64,000 nt of DNA from Embiotoca jacksoni. Lineage: Eukaryota; Chordata; Actinopteri; Embiotocidae. The notes beneath the pieces were generated by a model. That model was not told where the DNA came from and made no database searches. It was given only the letters and a program-made list of their open reading frames with translations. A program made the translations under genes and the position numbers. The stretch lies in the NCBI GenBank assembly GCA_022577435.1, contig JAKOON010000007.1:19464881-19528880 (forward strand), written 5' to 3'. Positions 29,821 through 41,727 of this stretch are shown here, in pieces (position 1 is the stretch's first letter; each line of letters starts with the position of its first letter).

Positions 29821-31821
29821 TGTTTATCTGCGTGTTCAGGGCATTCAAATTTCATTGAGTCAATGAACTAAGGCCATTATATGAAATGTGTGGGTAATCT
29901 TGTGACAGTGTAAAGATCCATGCTTTTGTGTGTGTGTATGTGTGTTGCCATGGGCTGTGAACAACAACAGGCCACAGTAATTGAATCTTCATCTGAGCCC
30001 TTAAGTCTAACCATTAGACAATGATAACACAACACCCACAGACACATACACACAACTTGTTCAGTCTCATTACAGTATGAGAACAATATAGCAGTAGCTG
30101 AAGTGCACAGCAGTAGGCTTTGTCTTGCATCATTAAGAGCTGATGGCCCACTGTGTTTGAGCCCTAAGAGATGCAAGGAAAGAAGATTGATAGATGGAGG
30201 AAAGTGGGGAAAAGTTGCAAGGATGTATTTTTAACCAGATATTAACATGTAATTCATGTAAGTAAAACAAATCGGATAAGGAAAAGCCCATTAATGCAAG
30301 CTTTAAATGCATATAGCGTATATTGAGGTCAAATCTGCCAGATTCAGTCACGTGGAAATGCAATTCTCCCAATGCGTTTCCTTTTCTTCCTGGGAAGAGA
30401 TGTCGTCACTGCAGGTACACTCTTCATCACCACAGGTGAAACAAGTTATCATGATCAGGGCTGGAAAAATGTCATTGCTACAGGTATAGGTACGATTGCC
30501 AATAACAACTACAGCAGTGTTTTGTGCACAGAGAAGAAGCACATCATCACATGTAATGGAGGGGAGTACAAAGACCTTGGCACTGTCCTCGGTGCTGAGT
30601 AGTGTGCTGCTGACTAATAACTCTTGGTCAGCGCTGTCTCCTCTCGGTTCTGTAGTCACCACTACTTTAACTGTTGTCTTAATGGAGCTTTACGCCCCAA
30701 TCAACCCCACTCATCCCTCTATTTCTCCTGTCTGTCTCTCCCCAATTCTAATTCAGCCCCACTCTGCAAAAAGCAATGAAATGGAATTGACTGCTACCCA
30801 CAAAATGCATTACAGTTCGTAATAGGACATCAATAATACGAAATAAAAAAAGACGGTCAGTCTAAAGCCCTTCCTGTGGCATCTAGAAAACATAAACTTC
30901 ATTACACCCTGTAATACAAGTGTGTTGGATGAGGAAATTAGGTAATTGATGAAATTCAATGATTTTTTTATTTTTATTTTTTTAGTCTCAACAGTATTAA
31001 AACAACAAACAAGTTAATAAAAATAATTCTCAGAAGAGTTCACAACATTCTGTGTTTTAGAATGTCAGGTACCATTGGTGCAAAGTTGACAACATAGAAA
31101 GCTAATGGAGTTTCAGAAACCAAGTGAATTTGTCTGCAAAGGAGCAAGAATCTAGTTAATTAAATAAAAAGCGTTTCTATTATGAATCACTGTGTTGCTC
31201 ATCCACACTTTTTGTGTATTGTCATTTTGTGCATGTGGAAATGCCAACAAATAAAAAAAATTTTTTAACTATTTTTAACAATAATAGTTTCTATGCATTG
31301 TTGAGGTGGAAAAGTTGGTGTTAGGAAGCAGATTTGATGAAATAATGTTGACACATTATACATGATGCATAAGACTTCAACTTTCATGGAAGCTTCAGAT
31401 CTGTGTTGAGCTACGAGAACAAAGAAACTTTAGAGACAACATTTCTGAGGTTTGACTGGAGCTCTTTTTTATTAATCCATATAATTGTACCCTGTTCTTC
31501 TACAGGGGTTTATTTGGGGCTAACTACATAATTTGCACCACCAGTTGTTTATCTCAAACAACAAGCTCTTAAAATGTAGAGGCATTTTCTTAAAATTCAG
31601 TTAGAATTTAAGGGGCACAAACACATTTGAACTGCACAAAACGTCATAGGGTCATTAACCCTTTAAAAACACACAAGTATGTTAAATTAGGCTTTGAAAT
31701 CGTGAGAAAATCAGCAGTCTTCTCTGCTCTGAGACTGAGGGGGCGTGTCGCCTGAAGCCCCTGAAGCTCTGCCCACTCGCTGGAAGGCGCCGCCTCTCCC
31801 AAAGTACCTAAGACCCGGACA
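29821..31821. other. No recognised feature
   Basis: Mostly AT-rich. Two overlapping open stretches on opposite strands at 30348-30662 contain a twofold imperfect repeat (GATGTCGTCACTGCAGGTAC and AATGTCATTGCTACAGGTAT) but no domain. TTAACCCTTTAAAAACACAC at 31657 equals the right terminus of the piggyBac-like MITE at 59795-60017, with no partner terminus nearby. Confidence 0.4.
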
Positions 31822-32117
31822 ATGGACGCTATGGCAAGCTGTTTAACAGGACTCACTCAGCCTGAGGTGTTTGAGCCACCAGAACCAGAATCAAGTTGTG
31901 AGCAGGACGACCTGAAAACCAACGTCGTTCTTATTATTCTGCAACAGAATGGTAATTATTTCCTCTAATTTATTGAAGTTAGTAATTACAGTACTGACCA
32001 GCATAAAGTAGCTAAATCAAGATAGGATATCAATGAACAGACTGTATATATAGTTTTAATTGTCTGCACGGTCAGAGATCCAGTTTGCAGTCATCTTCCA
32101 CACTTCAATATACAGTA

Positions 32118-32153
<36 letters not shown>

Positions 32154-32700
32154 GATCAAATTGAACACTTGCTGTATCGTTAGTTTCATTCAACTCCACT
32201 TGCCTGCAGTCTTCTGAGTGTTTTATGTGTAAACTGGTGAATTTCTCTTTGCATCGTACCAGCTGAGTAACAGAATGCTGTCAACCAACTATATACCTTT
32301 ACTGACTAGTTGTGATAAATATTAGATAAATTAAATAGTTAACAGTATCTTTAGTTACACCGTTAATGAAACTGTACATGTACAGGTTGACCAGTGGGGA
32401 ATGTAGGACGACGGCCGCAAAGGAAGAGAATATCTGCTGCAAAGAGATTCATGTTGTATTTAAAAAAAACACAAATATATCTTCCACAATGATCATTTAC
32501 AGCCAGTAGAGTACGAGATCCCTCCACTGAAACAACTTCTGACATAACAGGTTGTGAATAGATGTGCACAGCTTCCAGAAGCCCCACGATGCATCACTCT
32601 CCATCCAGGACCAGAACCAGTCTGCCTGAACCCGACTCCCTGCAGGATGCTCTGAATACCAGGCAGAACACGGGCCGCTCCAGAGGAAGGAAAAGGCTGC
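31822..32700 (+). CDS. Possible two-exon gene fragment, unidentified
   Basis: A GC-richer island holds an ATG at 31822 followed by 43 codons (MDAMASCLTGLTQPEVFEPP at the start, acidic middle) that end at a donor AATG|GTAATT (31951/31952). A second block, 32572-32700, is preceded by GTGCACAG and ends at a strong donor GGCTGC|GTAAGT. The two blocks are in compatible phase (one base plus two) and together would give about 86 codons rich in proline, serine and, at the end, arginine (GRSRGRKRLR). No family was recognised and no downstream exon found. The acceptor has a weak pyrimidine tract. It could be a first-exon pair of a real gene, or chance. Confidence 0.25.
32119..32152. repeat. (ATT)n microsatellite
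   Basis: About eleven ATT units. Confidence 0.95.
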
Positions 32701-33054
32701 GTAAGTTTGTTAATAAAGCAATTTTTTTAATTGATTTTAAATGTGTAGAAATTGCATTTTTAAAAACCTTTGATTACATCATCACGCATACATTAAGCTA
32801 TTTAAAAAATAAAGTATTAGAGGACTCATTACATTATGGATTAATGCACCTAAAACAAATATCATTTGCTTTTGATATATAGGCAAACAAAAGTAATGAT
32901 ATTCAACTAATAACACCAGGGTGCACGTAGGTTTTTAGTTAACAGAGGTGGAACAAACACAGATGATGTTTGAGATTTTAAACATTTCTTCCCGTCACTC
33001 TTGCCTTTATTAAAAGATATGTATTAATATATTGCAGAGCGATGGACTCTTTCT

Positions 33055-33335
33055 CTACTGTTTGAACAGTGCTTTTATAGACACAACAAAAATAAGTACT
33101 TCCAGTTTTATCTCGAATCTTCCTGAGCCATAAAGTGGACCGTTAGGGTGAGAAAAGAACAGCATGGCGATCCAAGACAACAAACTGTTGGTGTGTCCAG
33201 TAATCTCAGAGCAGGGACATGCAGCTCCAGGTTCAGGATACCTGCAGAAACAAAAGAACAACTACACAAGTGAGGAGAACTGCAAAGAGTCATTGGGACA
33301 TCCTGACAACAAGGAATTACAATAATCTAGCTGAG
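33055..33335 (-). mobile_element. L2-type LINE 3' fragment
   Basis: On the minus strand, TGCAGGTATCCTGAACCTGG then AGCTGCATGTCCCTGCTCTG corresponds to the 3' untranslated region at 58275-58320. GATTATTGTAATTCCTTGTT (33307-33326 in inverse) matches the coding block for LDYCNSLL. Sequence between these is deleted. Confidence 0.6.
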
Positions 33336-33799
33336 GCAGAGGAGTAACTGAACATGTGACACACTGAGAAGCAGAGGGAGAGGGAGAACCCAGTTAACTG
33401 ATGAGGTAGTGGATGTGAAAAACAGCATGTTAAATAAAGTCAAAATAATACTTGAGGCTTTTTTTTATATCAATGTCTTCAACAAAGATATATGATAATG
33501 ATATCTAATGATGTAAGACACCTCCCCTTCCCAAAGCAAACCTGGATAAATCTGAAATGATGACATGTTTCTGTTATTTTGGCACTACAGGCGTGCTCCC
33601 TACCGGCCTGCAGAGGGTTTGTGTCGTGGTTCTGGGATATCTGGGAAAGCACCATCAGTTGTCATTCCCTTTTGTGTTGTGCCCTGCATTCACCAAGAGT
33701 CCCCTGATGAAGATGGAGGGTACTGGATTTAAACCACACATGTACATTATTAATACATGCATTGGTTGTCACCCCCCAAAACACTGTCTCTCCAGTTGT

Positions 33800-33893
33800 A
33801 CAGACTTTACTATGTTAAATGCCTTGAAAAAGCATGTTGTGATTTGGCAGAATATAAATTAAATTGAATTCAAATTAAATTGAATATTGCAAT
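33800..33893 (+). mobile_element. L2-type LINE 3' tail
   Basis: TTAAATGCCTTGAAAAAGCA then TGTTGTGATTTGGCAGAATA and TAAATTAAATTGAATTCAAA matches the terminal ~90 bp of the copy ending at 58670, including the (TTGAAT)-type tail. Confidence 0.7.
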
Positions 33894-33936
33894 GTTCTGG
33901 AAATGTGTTATTTACTCAGCTAATCATCCCTTGGAG

Positions 33937-34369
33937 CAGGGGTGTCAAACTAATTTTAGTTAAGGGGCCACATACTGCCCACTTTGATCTAAAGTGGGCC
34001 AGACCAGTAAAATCATAGCATAATAACGCATACATAACGACAATATTTCTCTTTGTTTAAATCATTGGTGAAGGTTTTTGGATGATAAACCCTATTTTAA
34101 GGTCTTTCTACAATAAACTAGAAACATAAAGACCAAAAACTCAGACATCAGCCCATTTACACTGTTTTTGAAGCAATTACTGGATCGATTAAAAAAAAAA
34201 AAAAAAAAAAAAATAACAAAACGTTTGTACTCATAAACCTCCATTTTCTCATAGAAATGCAAATGATGTCTTTCTGTAATTTTCACACTTAGCAAAGTCA
34301 TCCGGCGGGCCAAGCTGGACCCCCTGGTGGGCCGGATCCGGCCCGCGGGCCGTATGTTTGACACCCCTG
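33937..34369. mobile_element. hAT MITE, 433 bp, TSD CCTTGGAG
   Basis: The ends CAGGGGTGTCAAAC and GTTTGACACCCCTG are perfect 14-bp inverted repeats. A perfect 8-bp duplication CCTTGGAG flanks it (33929-33936 and 34370-34377). GGGCCACATACTGCCC near the left and CGGCGGGCCAAGC / GGCCCGCGGGCC near the right are typical of this widespread vertebrate hAT family. There is no coding capacity. A poly(A) run of over 20 bases lies at 34191-34212. Confidence 0.9.
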
Positions 34370-34377
34370 CCTTGGAG

Positions 34378-35162
34378 TAATTAAAAAAAAAAATCCCACG
34401 CCACAACCAACATGTTGGGAATTGAGTCTGGTGGTCCGTCTCAGGAACAAAGAGGCAGGTTAGCTGCCGGTGAGATGGAAAAAGAAAACAAGATAGGAAC
34501 AAGGAATAGAGAGGTTAGGCTGTCATGTAATGTGTATATATATATTTCATAAATACAATTCTGAGGAAGGATCACAGTTGTAGGATGAGATGGTGACTTA
34601 CTTTCTGTCAGAGAGCAGCTGATTAGAAGTGGGATTGTGGGGTTAGACGTGTGTTGCTTCACCAGGTGTTGGAGTTGTTCCCACCTGGACACAGTGGGAG
34701 TGGAAGAAGCAGGGATGTGGTGTTGCCCATGGCAACATTTCTTGTGGCTACTGTAGTTTGAGTACATGGAAAATATATAAGCATAGTAACAAGAGTTCTT
34801 TATGTGCAGTCTTTATACGGGACAACTGATGACCTTAATTTTTTTTTAAGAGGGTTGTAACGTTACACACCGGAACACAAAAAAAACAACCCTCATTAAT
34901 CGGGAGGACAAGATATCCTCTTGTCCATGTTTATCATTCACCCTAACATGTAAAATACAGAGTTATATATATTATAGCTCCTGGTCGTAGCTATATGAAC
35001 ACGCATAACTCCACATTTCAGTGCGACAACATTTTCAAACTTTGCACATGCAACACCCACATTTCAGCAACTCATTTCAAACGTATATAATTTATTGAGA
35101 AGCAAATCTTGGAATTTGCTTTACAGCATCTTTAACCACGACAGTCCAGTACAGTACAGTAC
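34378..35162. other. No recognised feature
   Basis: AT-rich sequence, with short CAGTA repeats (GTCCAGTACAGTACAGTACA, 35145-35164) directly before the LINE. Confidence 0.5.
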
Positions 35163-35165
35163 AGT

Positions 35166-35690
35166 TATGTTAACTGCCCCACAAGGAACAACAAAACCCT
35201 GGACTTACTGTATGCTAATGCCATGGATGCATACAGTACTACTGCCCTTCCCCTCCTTGGTAGATCAGACCACAACCTGGTCCTGCTGACTCCCAGGTAT
35301 GTCCCCCTGGTGCAGAGGCAGCCTGTGACCACCAGGACTGTGAGGAGGTGGACACAGGAGGCTAAAGATGCCCTGCAGGACTGCTTTGGGTCCACGGACT
35401 GGAATGTGCTGTTTGGACCACATGGGGAGGACATCAACAGCATGACGGACTGTATCACAGAATACATCAAATTCTGTGAACACACCACCGTACCATCCCG
35501 GACTGTAAAATGCTTCCCCAACAATAAGCCGTGGATCACCAGTGACCTGAAAGTTCTTCTTAATAAGAAGAAAGCAGCCTTCAGGTCTGGGGACAGGGAG
35601 GAGCTCAGGAGAGTGCAGCGCCACCTGAAGGAGAAGCTCAGGGAGGTGAAGGACTCCTACAGGAGGAAGCTGGAGGCCAAACTCCAGTAG
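35166..35690 (+). pseudogene. LINE endonuclease C-terminal part and linker
   Basis: The frame is open from the truncation point. It carries LLGRSDHNLVLLTPRYV (last endonuclease motif, catalytic SDH kept), RTVRRWTQEAKDALQDCF, NNKPWITSDLKVLLNKKKAA and an arginine-lysine helix. It ends at TAG after KLQ, one codon later than the stop in copy 1. The following codons (NNVREVWTGMKEITGFKG) are open in the same frame, so the stop is a point change in an otherwise continuous ORF2. Confidence 0.85.
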
Positions 35691-35985
35691 AACAACGTGA
35701 GGGAGGTGTGGACCGGTATGAAGGAGATTACTGGGTTCAAGGGGCGAGAGAGACAACCAGGGGGCTCCCTTGAGAGGTCAAATGAACTAAACTGTTTCTT
35801 CAACAGGTTTAGTTCACCACCCTCATCTGTCTCCTCCACACCTTACACCTCCCAAACACCTCTGCTGCCTCCCCCCCTCCCTCCTCTGCGCCCCCTGGTG
35901 AACTGCATAGAGCCCTCAATCACAAAGGGCTCTTCCTCCATCGACACCTCGACCCCCCCCACACACACCCCTCACCCCCCTCTCT

Positions 35986-37233
35986 GTGACGACTGGCCAG
36001 GTTAGGAGACAGCTGGAGAGAATCCACCAGCGCAAGGCTGCAGGACCTGACGGCATCAGCCCCGTGGTCCTGAAGACCTGCGCCGTCCAGCTGGCTGAGG
36101 TCCTACAACACCTCTTCAACCTGAGCCTGAAACAGGAGGAGGTCCCGGTGCTGTGGAAGACATCCTGTCTGGTTCCTGTCCCCAAGAAGACGACTCCATC
36201 TGGCCTCAACGACTACCGACCGGTTGCCCTCACATCTCATGTGATGAAGGTGCTGGAGAGGTTGGTCTTGGCCCACCTCAGGCCGCTGGTGAAATCTTCT
36301 CTGGACCCTCTGCAATTTGCGTACCAGCCTCGTGTGGGAGTGGACGACGCCATCATCTACCTGCTGCAACGAGCTCAGTCTCACCTGGATGGAACCGGTG
36401 AATCTGTGAGAATCACCTTCTTTGATTTCTCCAGTGCATTCAACACCATCCAACCACTGCTACTGAGTGAGAAGCTGCGGGTGGTGGGGGTGGACGCGCC
36501 CACCGTCTCCTGGATCAATGACTACCTGATAGGCAGACCACAGTTTGTCCGTCTGGGCAGTGTGCTGTCTGATACGGTGGTCAGTGGTACTGGAGCTCCA
36601 CAGGGGACTGTTCTGTCCCCCTTTCTGTTCACCTTGTACACAACTGACTTCCAGTACAACTCAGTGTCCTGCCATCTGCAGAAGTTCTCTGATGACTCTG
36701 CAGTGGTAGGATGTATAAGGGATGGACGGAAGGATGAGTACAGGGCAGTAGTGGAGGACTTTGTGGCATGGGCGGGAAGAAATCACCTGCTCCTGAACGT
36801 GGCCAAGACCAGAGAGATGGTGGTCGACTTCAGGAGGAAAACGACGGCTCCACAACCGCTGAGAGTTCTGGGAGAGGAGGTGGACATGGTTGAGGAGTAC
36901 AAGTACCTGGATGTGTCCATCGACAACAGACTGAAATGGAAGACCAACATCAATGCTGTCTACAAGAAGGTGATGAGTCGACTCTTTTTCTTGAGGAAAC
37001 ATCGATCCTTCAATGTGTGCAGCGAGATGTTGGAGATGTTTTACCAGTCTGTTGTGGCCAGTGCTTTGTACTTCGCTGGGGTCTGCTGGGGGAGCAGCAT
37101 TGGAGCCGGTGACACCAACAGACTTAACAAGCTGGTTAAGAAGGCCGGCTCCATCATCGGCTACAAACTAGATAGTCTGGAAAAGGACGGTGGAGAGGAG
37201 GACGCTGAACAAACTATTGTCCATCTTGGATAA
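35986..37233 (+). pseudogene. LINE reverse transcriptase, 415-codon open frame
   Basis: The longest intact RT in the window. Blocks in order: KAAGPDGISPVVLKTCA, VPVPKKTTPSGLNDYRPVA, LDPLQFAYQPRVGVDDAIIY, FFDFSSAFNTIQP (first catalytic aspartate), VVSGTGAPQGTVLSPFLF, FSDDSAVVG (catalytic DD, 36691-36696), LLLNVAKTREMVVDFRRK, EYKYLDVSIDNRLKWK, FFLRKHRSFNVCSEMLEMF. An inserted base near 37188 shifts frame, so the C-terminus is read as EKDGGEED; the true end (ERRTLNKLLSILD) continues in another frame to about 37400. The methionine at 35986 is preceded by a TAG-containing junction and is not the native start, which lay far upstream. Confidence 0.85.
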
Positions 37234-37752
37234 TCCTGTCCACCCTCTCAACCACCTGCTGCAGGGACAGCGGAGTACTTTCTCTAAAAGGTTCCTCCAG
37301 CTCCGCTGTCACAAGGACAGATACAGGAGATCATTCCTGCCCACTGCCATAAGACTTTACGATAACTCACCTCTGGCAAAATCCATCACAGTACAATAAC
37401 ACTGTTGACTGTGTTTCTTGGTTGCTTGTATATTATATATATAGATATATACTGTACTGTATGTGTATATGTATACATATATATATATATGTTGACTGTG
37501 TTTATTGGTTTGTTGTATATAATATATATAGATATATAATGTACTGTATATATACTGTATATACTGTGCATTTTATATTTTATATTTATATTTTTTACTG
37601 CTATTTTATTTTATTGCTTTTCTATTATATTATTCTATTCTATTATTTTATTCTATTGTTTCTATTATTGCTTCTGTATGTATGCTGCTGTGGCGAAAAA
37701 ATTTTCCCCTCGGGGATTAATAAAGTATATACCTACCTACCTACCTACCTAC

Positions 37753-39426
37753 AGCATAAACATTACTGCTGTTGCTCTACTAGATCGAGATATAATGTTC
37801 CTGAACCTCAATGTTACAATCAAGTACGAGATGACTCCCGAGATTATGTTTAATGAAATAAAAAAAAAGTTCACTTTCAAATACAAGTAGTCACTTCGAA
37901 CGGGAATACAATTACTGGAAGTGCATGGAGTCTGCTGTAAGACAGTGGTAATTTAAGATGTAATTATTATTGGGAAGAGGAGTGAAAATGTATGCATACA
38001 TGCTTCGGGCTAGATTTCAAAAACTGACCAGGGCAGGTAAAATACCACCACCATATCTAGAGAGATGAATACAATCCGACTGGGATTGTAGGGTAGGGAC
38101 AGCTGGGAGTAGCTGTCTCTAAATTTGTTCATAACCAAAAATAGACAACACTATGTCTTGTCTTTTGAAGAGCGTGATTAACAAGTTTGAGTTTAGGCTG
38201 TGATATTGTATAAACATCAGCAGTGACTTTTTTCCTGCTTGACTGACAACTAATAACTACCATCAGAGAAATTTGCTACAGCATTCTTCTTTGAGAAAAG
38301 TACAAATATTATTGTAATGCAATAGGTCTCAGCACAGTTGTAACATCAAGTGGGCACAGTAGACATGCTCCATGTGAGCTGGTAGGGAGGTAGTGTTTGT
38401 TTGATAGGTCCACGTGTTTTCCCGAGAGATCACCCCATTGCTCAGTTCTTTTACTCCAAGCCTCCTCCCCTTCATTCCTTTTTCCAGGCCATATGTCTTC
38501 ATTTTTGATGTGTGCACATACATCAACACAGTTGTGCTTACTCTCACATAAGACTGTGTATATGTGTGTCCATATTGGGAAGAGGTCTTAATCAGATTGT
38601 GTAACTGAATGAAATATGAAGAAATGGGTGATTTCATTAAGGCGGTGAAGTGATGGAGCTCATCAAAGCTCACTGACACCTCGGATTTCTCTTTATTTAT
38701 CCTCAACATTAATCCAACAAAACAATTCGGCAAAGAGCCTCTCTATCTTTCACACTCTCCCACCTACTCCTCCTTCTACTGCTCCTGTTTTTCATTTTAC
38801 TATGCTGTGAAAAGCTGAGGCATACAGTTTATGTCTCACCACGCTTTGTTCCAGTGTGTGTATGCAATCAAAACAAACAGAGACAGAGAGGGAAGTGAAA
38901 TATAGAGCAGATAATGTATATAACCGGATTATTTACTTGCTTTCACTTGCATCATTTTCCGTCTCAAAATCAAACTCTGCACACTAGTAGGCATGGCAGA
39001 AGAGTGAGATGAAAAAGAGCAGTAGAGTGGATGATTGGCTGAAGGATGATAGACAGAGCAGTGTCCATAGAAATTGCACCCAGAACAGACATTTACAATA
39101 GTTTGTGTTTACAGCAAGAGTTTAATTTACTGGGCTTGTATTCAAACAAAAACCTCTGCACCAGCAATGCTAAGCTTGCAGTGCCACAAGCCTGTATTCA
39201 CAAGCAAACAGTTTTTATTCAAGTCAGTAAATCTCCTTCTGGACATGGTCGTGATAGGGTATCTGAAGAATTGTGATATGCTCCAAAATAAGCAGCAGCA
39301 TTAGAAGTGGACAAATCTTGTCAGAAAGTTTAACTCAACTAATTAGCTGCCGTGAGAACAGTCTTTCAATTAATTAATTCAATTGAGAGCAGTGAGTCTC
39401 AGCTTAAACATTAAAATTGCGGGGCC
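37753..39426. other. No recognised feature
   Basis: AT-rich DNA. Open stretches on both strands of 60-134 codons show no domain or repeat signature. Confidence 0.5.
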
Positions 39427-40700
39427 ATCTATCCATCCATCCATCCACCTATCCATTTTATTCTGCTTTATCAGGGGTCGGGTTGTGGTGGCAGCAAGTC
39501 AAGCAAGTTGGGCCAGACTTTCCTCTCCCCAGCGACATTTTCCAGCTCATCCTGGGGGATCCCAAAGGGTATTCCCAGGCCAGCAAGGATATATAATCCC
39601 TCCAGCGTGTTCTGGGTCTGTCCCAAGGTCTCCTGCCAGTTCGGCATGCTTGGAAAATCTCCAGTGAAGGGCGCTTAGGAGGCATCCTGATCAGATGCCC
39701 GAGCTAACTCAGCTGACTCCTTTTAATGCAAAAGAGCAGCAGCTCTACTCCAAGCTCCCTCTTTATGTCCAAGCTCCTTACCCTTTTTTCGAAGCCTGAG
39801 CCCGGCCACCCTGCGGAGAAATCTAATTTCAGCTGCTTGTAACTGCGATCTTGTTCTTTCGCTCACTATTCAGAACTCGTGATCATAGCTGAGGGTCGTA
39901 ACGTAGATTTTCCGGTAAATTGAAAGCTTCCCCTTTTCGACTCCCTCTTTACCAAAATGGTCCAGTGCAGCACCCATTTGACAGGCAGATTGGGGCAGCG
40001 GCAGCTGTCAATCTCCTGCTCCATCCTACCCTCACTCGTGAACAAGACCCCGTAGATGCTTAAACTCCCTCAGTTGCATCACCCGGAGGGAGCAATACAC
40101 CCATTTCTGGCAGAGCACCATGGCCTCAGTTTTAGAGAAGCTGACTTTTATCTCCGCAGCTTCACACTCGACTGCAAACCACCCAAGTGTATGCTGGATG
40201 TCATGGTCTGATGAGGCCAGCCGAACCACATAATCTGCAAACAGCAGAGAAGCGATCCCTAGACCCCCAAACCTGACATTCTCCTCCCCCTGGCTGTGCC
40301 TAGATATCCTGTCCATGAAGGTCACAAATAGGATCAGTGACGAAGGACAGCCCTGGCAGAGGCCAACACCCACCGGAATGTCTTTTTACAGAGAATGCAA
40401 ACACAGCTCCTATTGCAGCTGTACAGAGACCCCCCACAAAACCCCCCAAGGGACATGGTCGAAGGCCTTCTCCAGGTCCACAAAGCTCATGTAGACCAGA
40501 TGGGAGAACTCTTAAGACCCCTCGAGAAGTCTTGCGAGGGTAAAGAGCTGGTCCACATTGGAGAGGCGTGTCAACCAAAACAGCCCAACAGTGTCCAGAG
40601 CCTTCAGCAGCTCAGGCCGGATCTCATTTACCCCCAGCACCTTTTCACTCATGAGCATTTTAACTACCTCAGAGACCTCCGCCAGAGATATGAGTGAGAG
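39427..40700 (-). mobile_element. Rex3-like (RTE clade) LINE, second copy
   Basis: On the minus strand the element starts near 40700 in the SEVVKMLMSEKVLGVNEIRP type block before the RT, then after a deletion continues DQLFTLARLLEGS, MSFVDLEKAFDHVP, VGLCQGCPSSLILFVTFMDR, LLFADYVVRLASS, ECEAAEIKVSFSKTEAMVL. It ends with RRPWDRPRTRWRDYIS and the (GGAT)n tail at 39427-39450. Frameshifts and stops are scattered, and FADD reads FADY. About 500 bp between the RT core and C-terminus is partly lost. Confidence 0.8.
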
Positions 40701-41104
40701 CCCCCCAAGTCTTCAGACTCTTCCTCCTTCCCAGAGGACCTGCTGGTCAGGAATTCTTCAGTGATCTTTCCTCTAAGGATTGCCATGAAAATGGTAATCA
40801 CACTAACAAAAAGTTTTATATTTTGACTGTGAATTTCCCCATAATATGAATACATTTTGATTACATATTATATATTTAGTTGAACTTGTTGTATAATTGC
40901 AATATTACATTATTAATATTGCTTAAATAATGTATTTAGGTTAATATTACACCTGTGTTGCATTTTAATGCTCAATATGTTTAAGGTGGTGTTTATTTTA
41001 ATATCTACATGCTTCGTTGTTTAATCTATGACATACTATAGAAGGTCATTTTATATTTATATCGGTGCTGTCCTCTGAGAACCATGTACATAAGTATACT
41101 ATTT

Positions 41105-41412
41105 TCAATTGGAATCAATTTGCATCACCCTAAAGGTGGGGATAGTGATCATGTTACTTCTGACAACATCTTTTCATTCACTTTGCGGTGTCGGCAGTTT
41201 CTAGTGAGACCCTGCTTTGCCATTTCTGTGAATAAGTCCCAGGGGCATTTGCTACACTGTGTTGGAGTCTTCCGTGCTATAGACTTCTTCAACCATGGTG
41301 AATTCTATGTGGCCGCCAGCAGGGTTGGAAAATCTAGCAGGCTTTGCATTCTAGCAAAAGATGCAGAGACAGAGAAGAAGTGCTGATTTCTCAACATTGT
41401 TGTTAATGAGGA
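41105..41412 (+). pseudogene. Helitron helicase C-terminal fragment
   Basis: An open stretch of about 94 codons ending at 41386 carries FTLRCRQFLVRPCFAISVNK, SQGHLLHCVGVF and HGEFYVAASRVGKSSRLCIL. This is the order at the C-terminus of the PIF1-like helicase in Helitrons: RRRQFPVR, AMTINKSQGQT, GQLYVALSRV. The INKSQG helicase motif is present as VNKSQG. The Rep nuclease and the rest of the helicase are missing. After the stop the sequence still reads FLNIVVNEEV, the usual last residues, so the original stop has moved. Helitrons move by rolling circle; no 3' hairpin plus CTRR end was identified. Confidence 0.75.
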
Positions 41413-41452
41413 GGTGGACATCCATTCTAACAACAACTTGAAGAAGACCTTC

Positions 41453-41727
41453 CAGTCTGTGTCCTAGACAAAGGAAACATGACATGAAGCTTCATGCTAA
41501 AGTTGCCTTAATCCCTTTTGCTTTGCTGCATAACTGTTGATTAGAAAACCAGACAGACGTTCATCAATAACTTGCAGTACGAGTCGCATGTTTAGTAGTT
41601 CCGTGTTTATGTAGGTAAATGGAGAGACACGCCATAAGGGAAACCTCAAGTCTGTGTCCTAGACCAAGGAAACATGACAGGAGGTTTCATGCTTAAATTG
41701 CCTTCTTTCCAGTTGCATTACTGCCCA
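41453..41727 (+). repeat. 75-bp direct repeat downstream of Helitron helicase
   Basis: GTCTGTGTCCTAGACAAAGG AAACATGACATGAAG-type sequence at 41457-41530 recurs at 41650-41720 with about 85 percent identity by eye. The copies are about 195 bp apart. Their position just after the helicase suggests a duplicated piece of the element's 3' untranslated region. Confidence 0.6.

Larger units (their letters stand above)
35163..37752 (+). mobile_element. CR1/L2-group LINE, 5'-truncated, copy 2
   Basis: Same family as 14154-17888, beginning within the endonuclease at YVNCPTRNNKTLDLLYAN. It runs without large insertions to the 3' end GGCGAAAAAATTTTCCCCTC, GGGGATTAATAAAGTATATA and (CTAC)n. An AT-rich stretch with TATA repeats (37425-37560) lies in the 3' untranslated region and is expanded compared with copy 1. 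TACAG at both ends (about 35158 and 37750) may be the target duplication but overlaps simple repeats. Confidence 0.9.

Noticed and set aside
30348..30662. Cysteine-containing minus-strand frame with a CTCSDDIS / YTCSNDIF repeat
   Set aside because: The repeat is only twofold and imperfect, the frame has an overlapping antisense partner, and no splice or promoter signal supports it.
37725..37752. CTAC tandem units as a stand-alone microsatellite
   Set aside because: They are the target-end repeats at the LINE 3' terminus.
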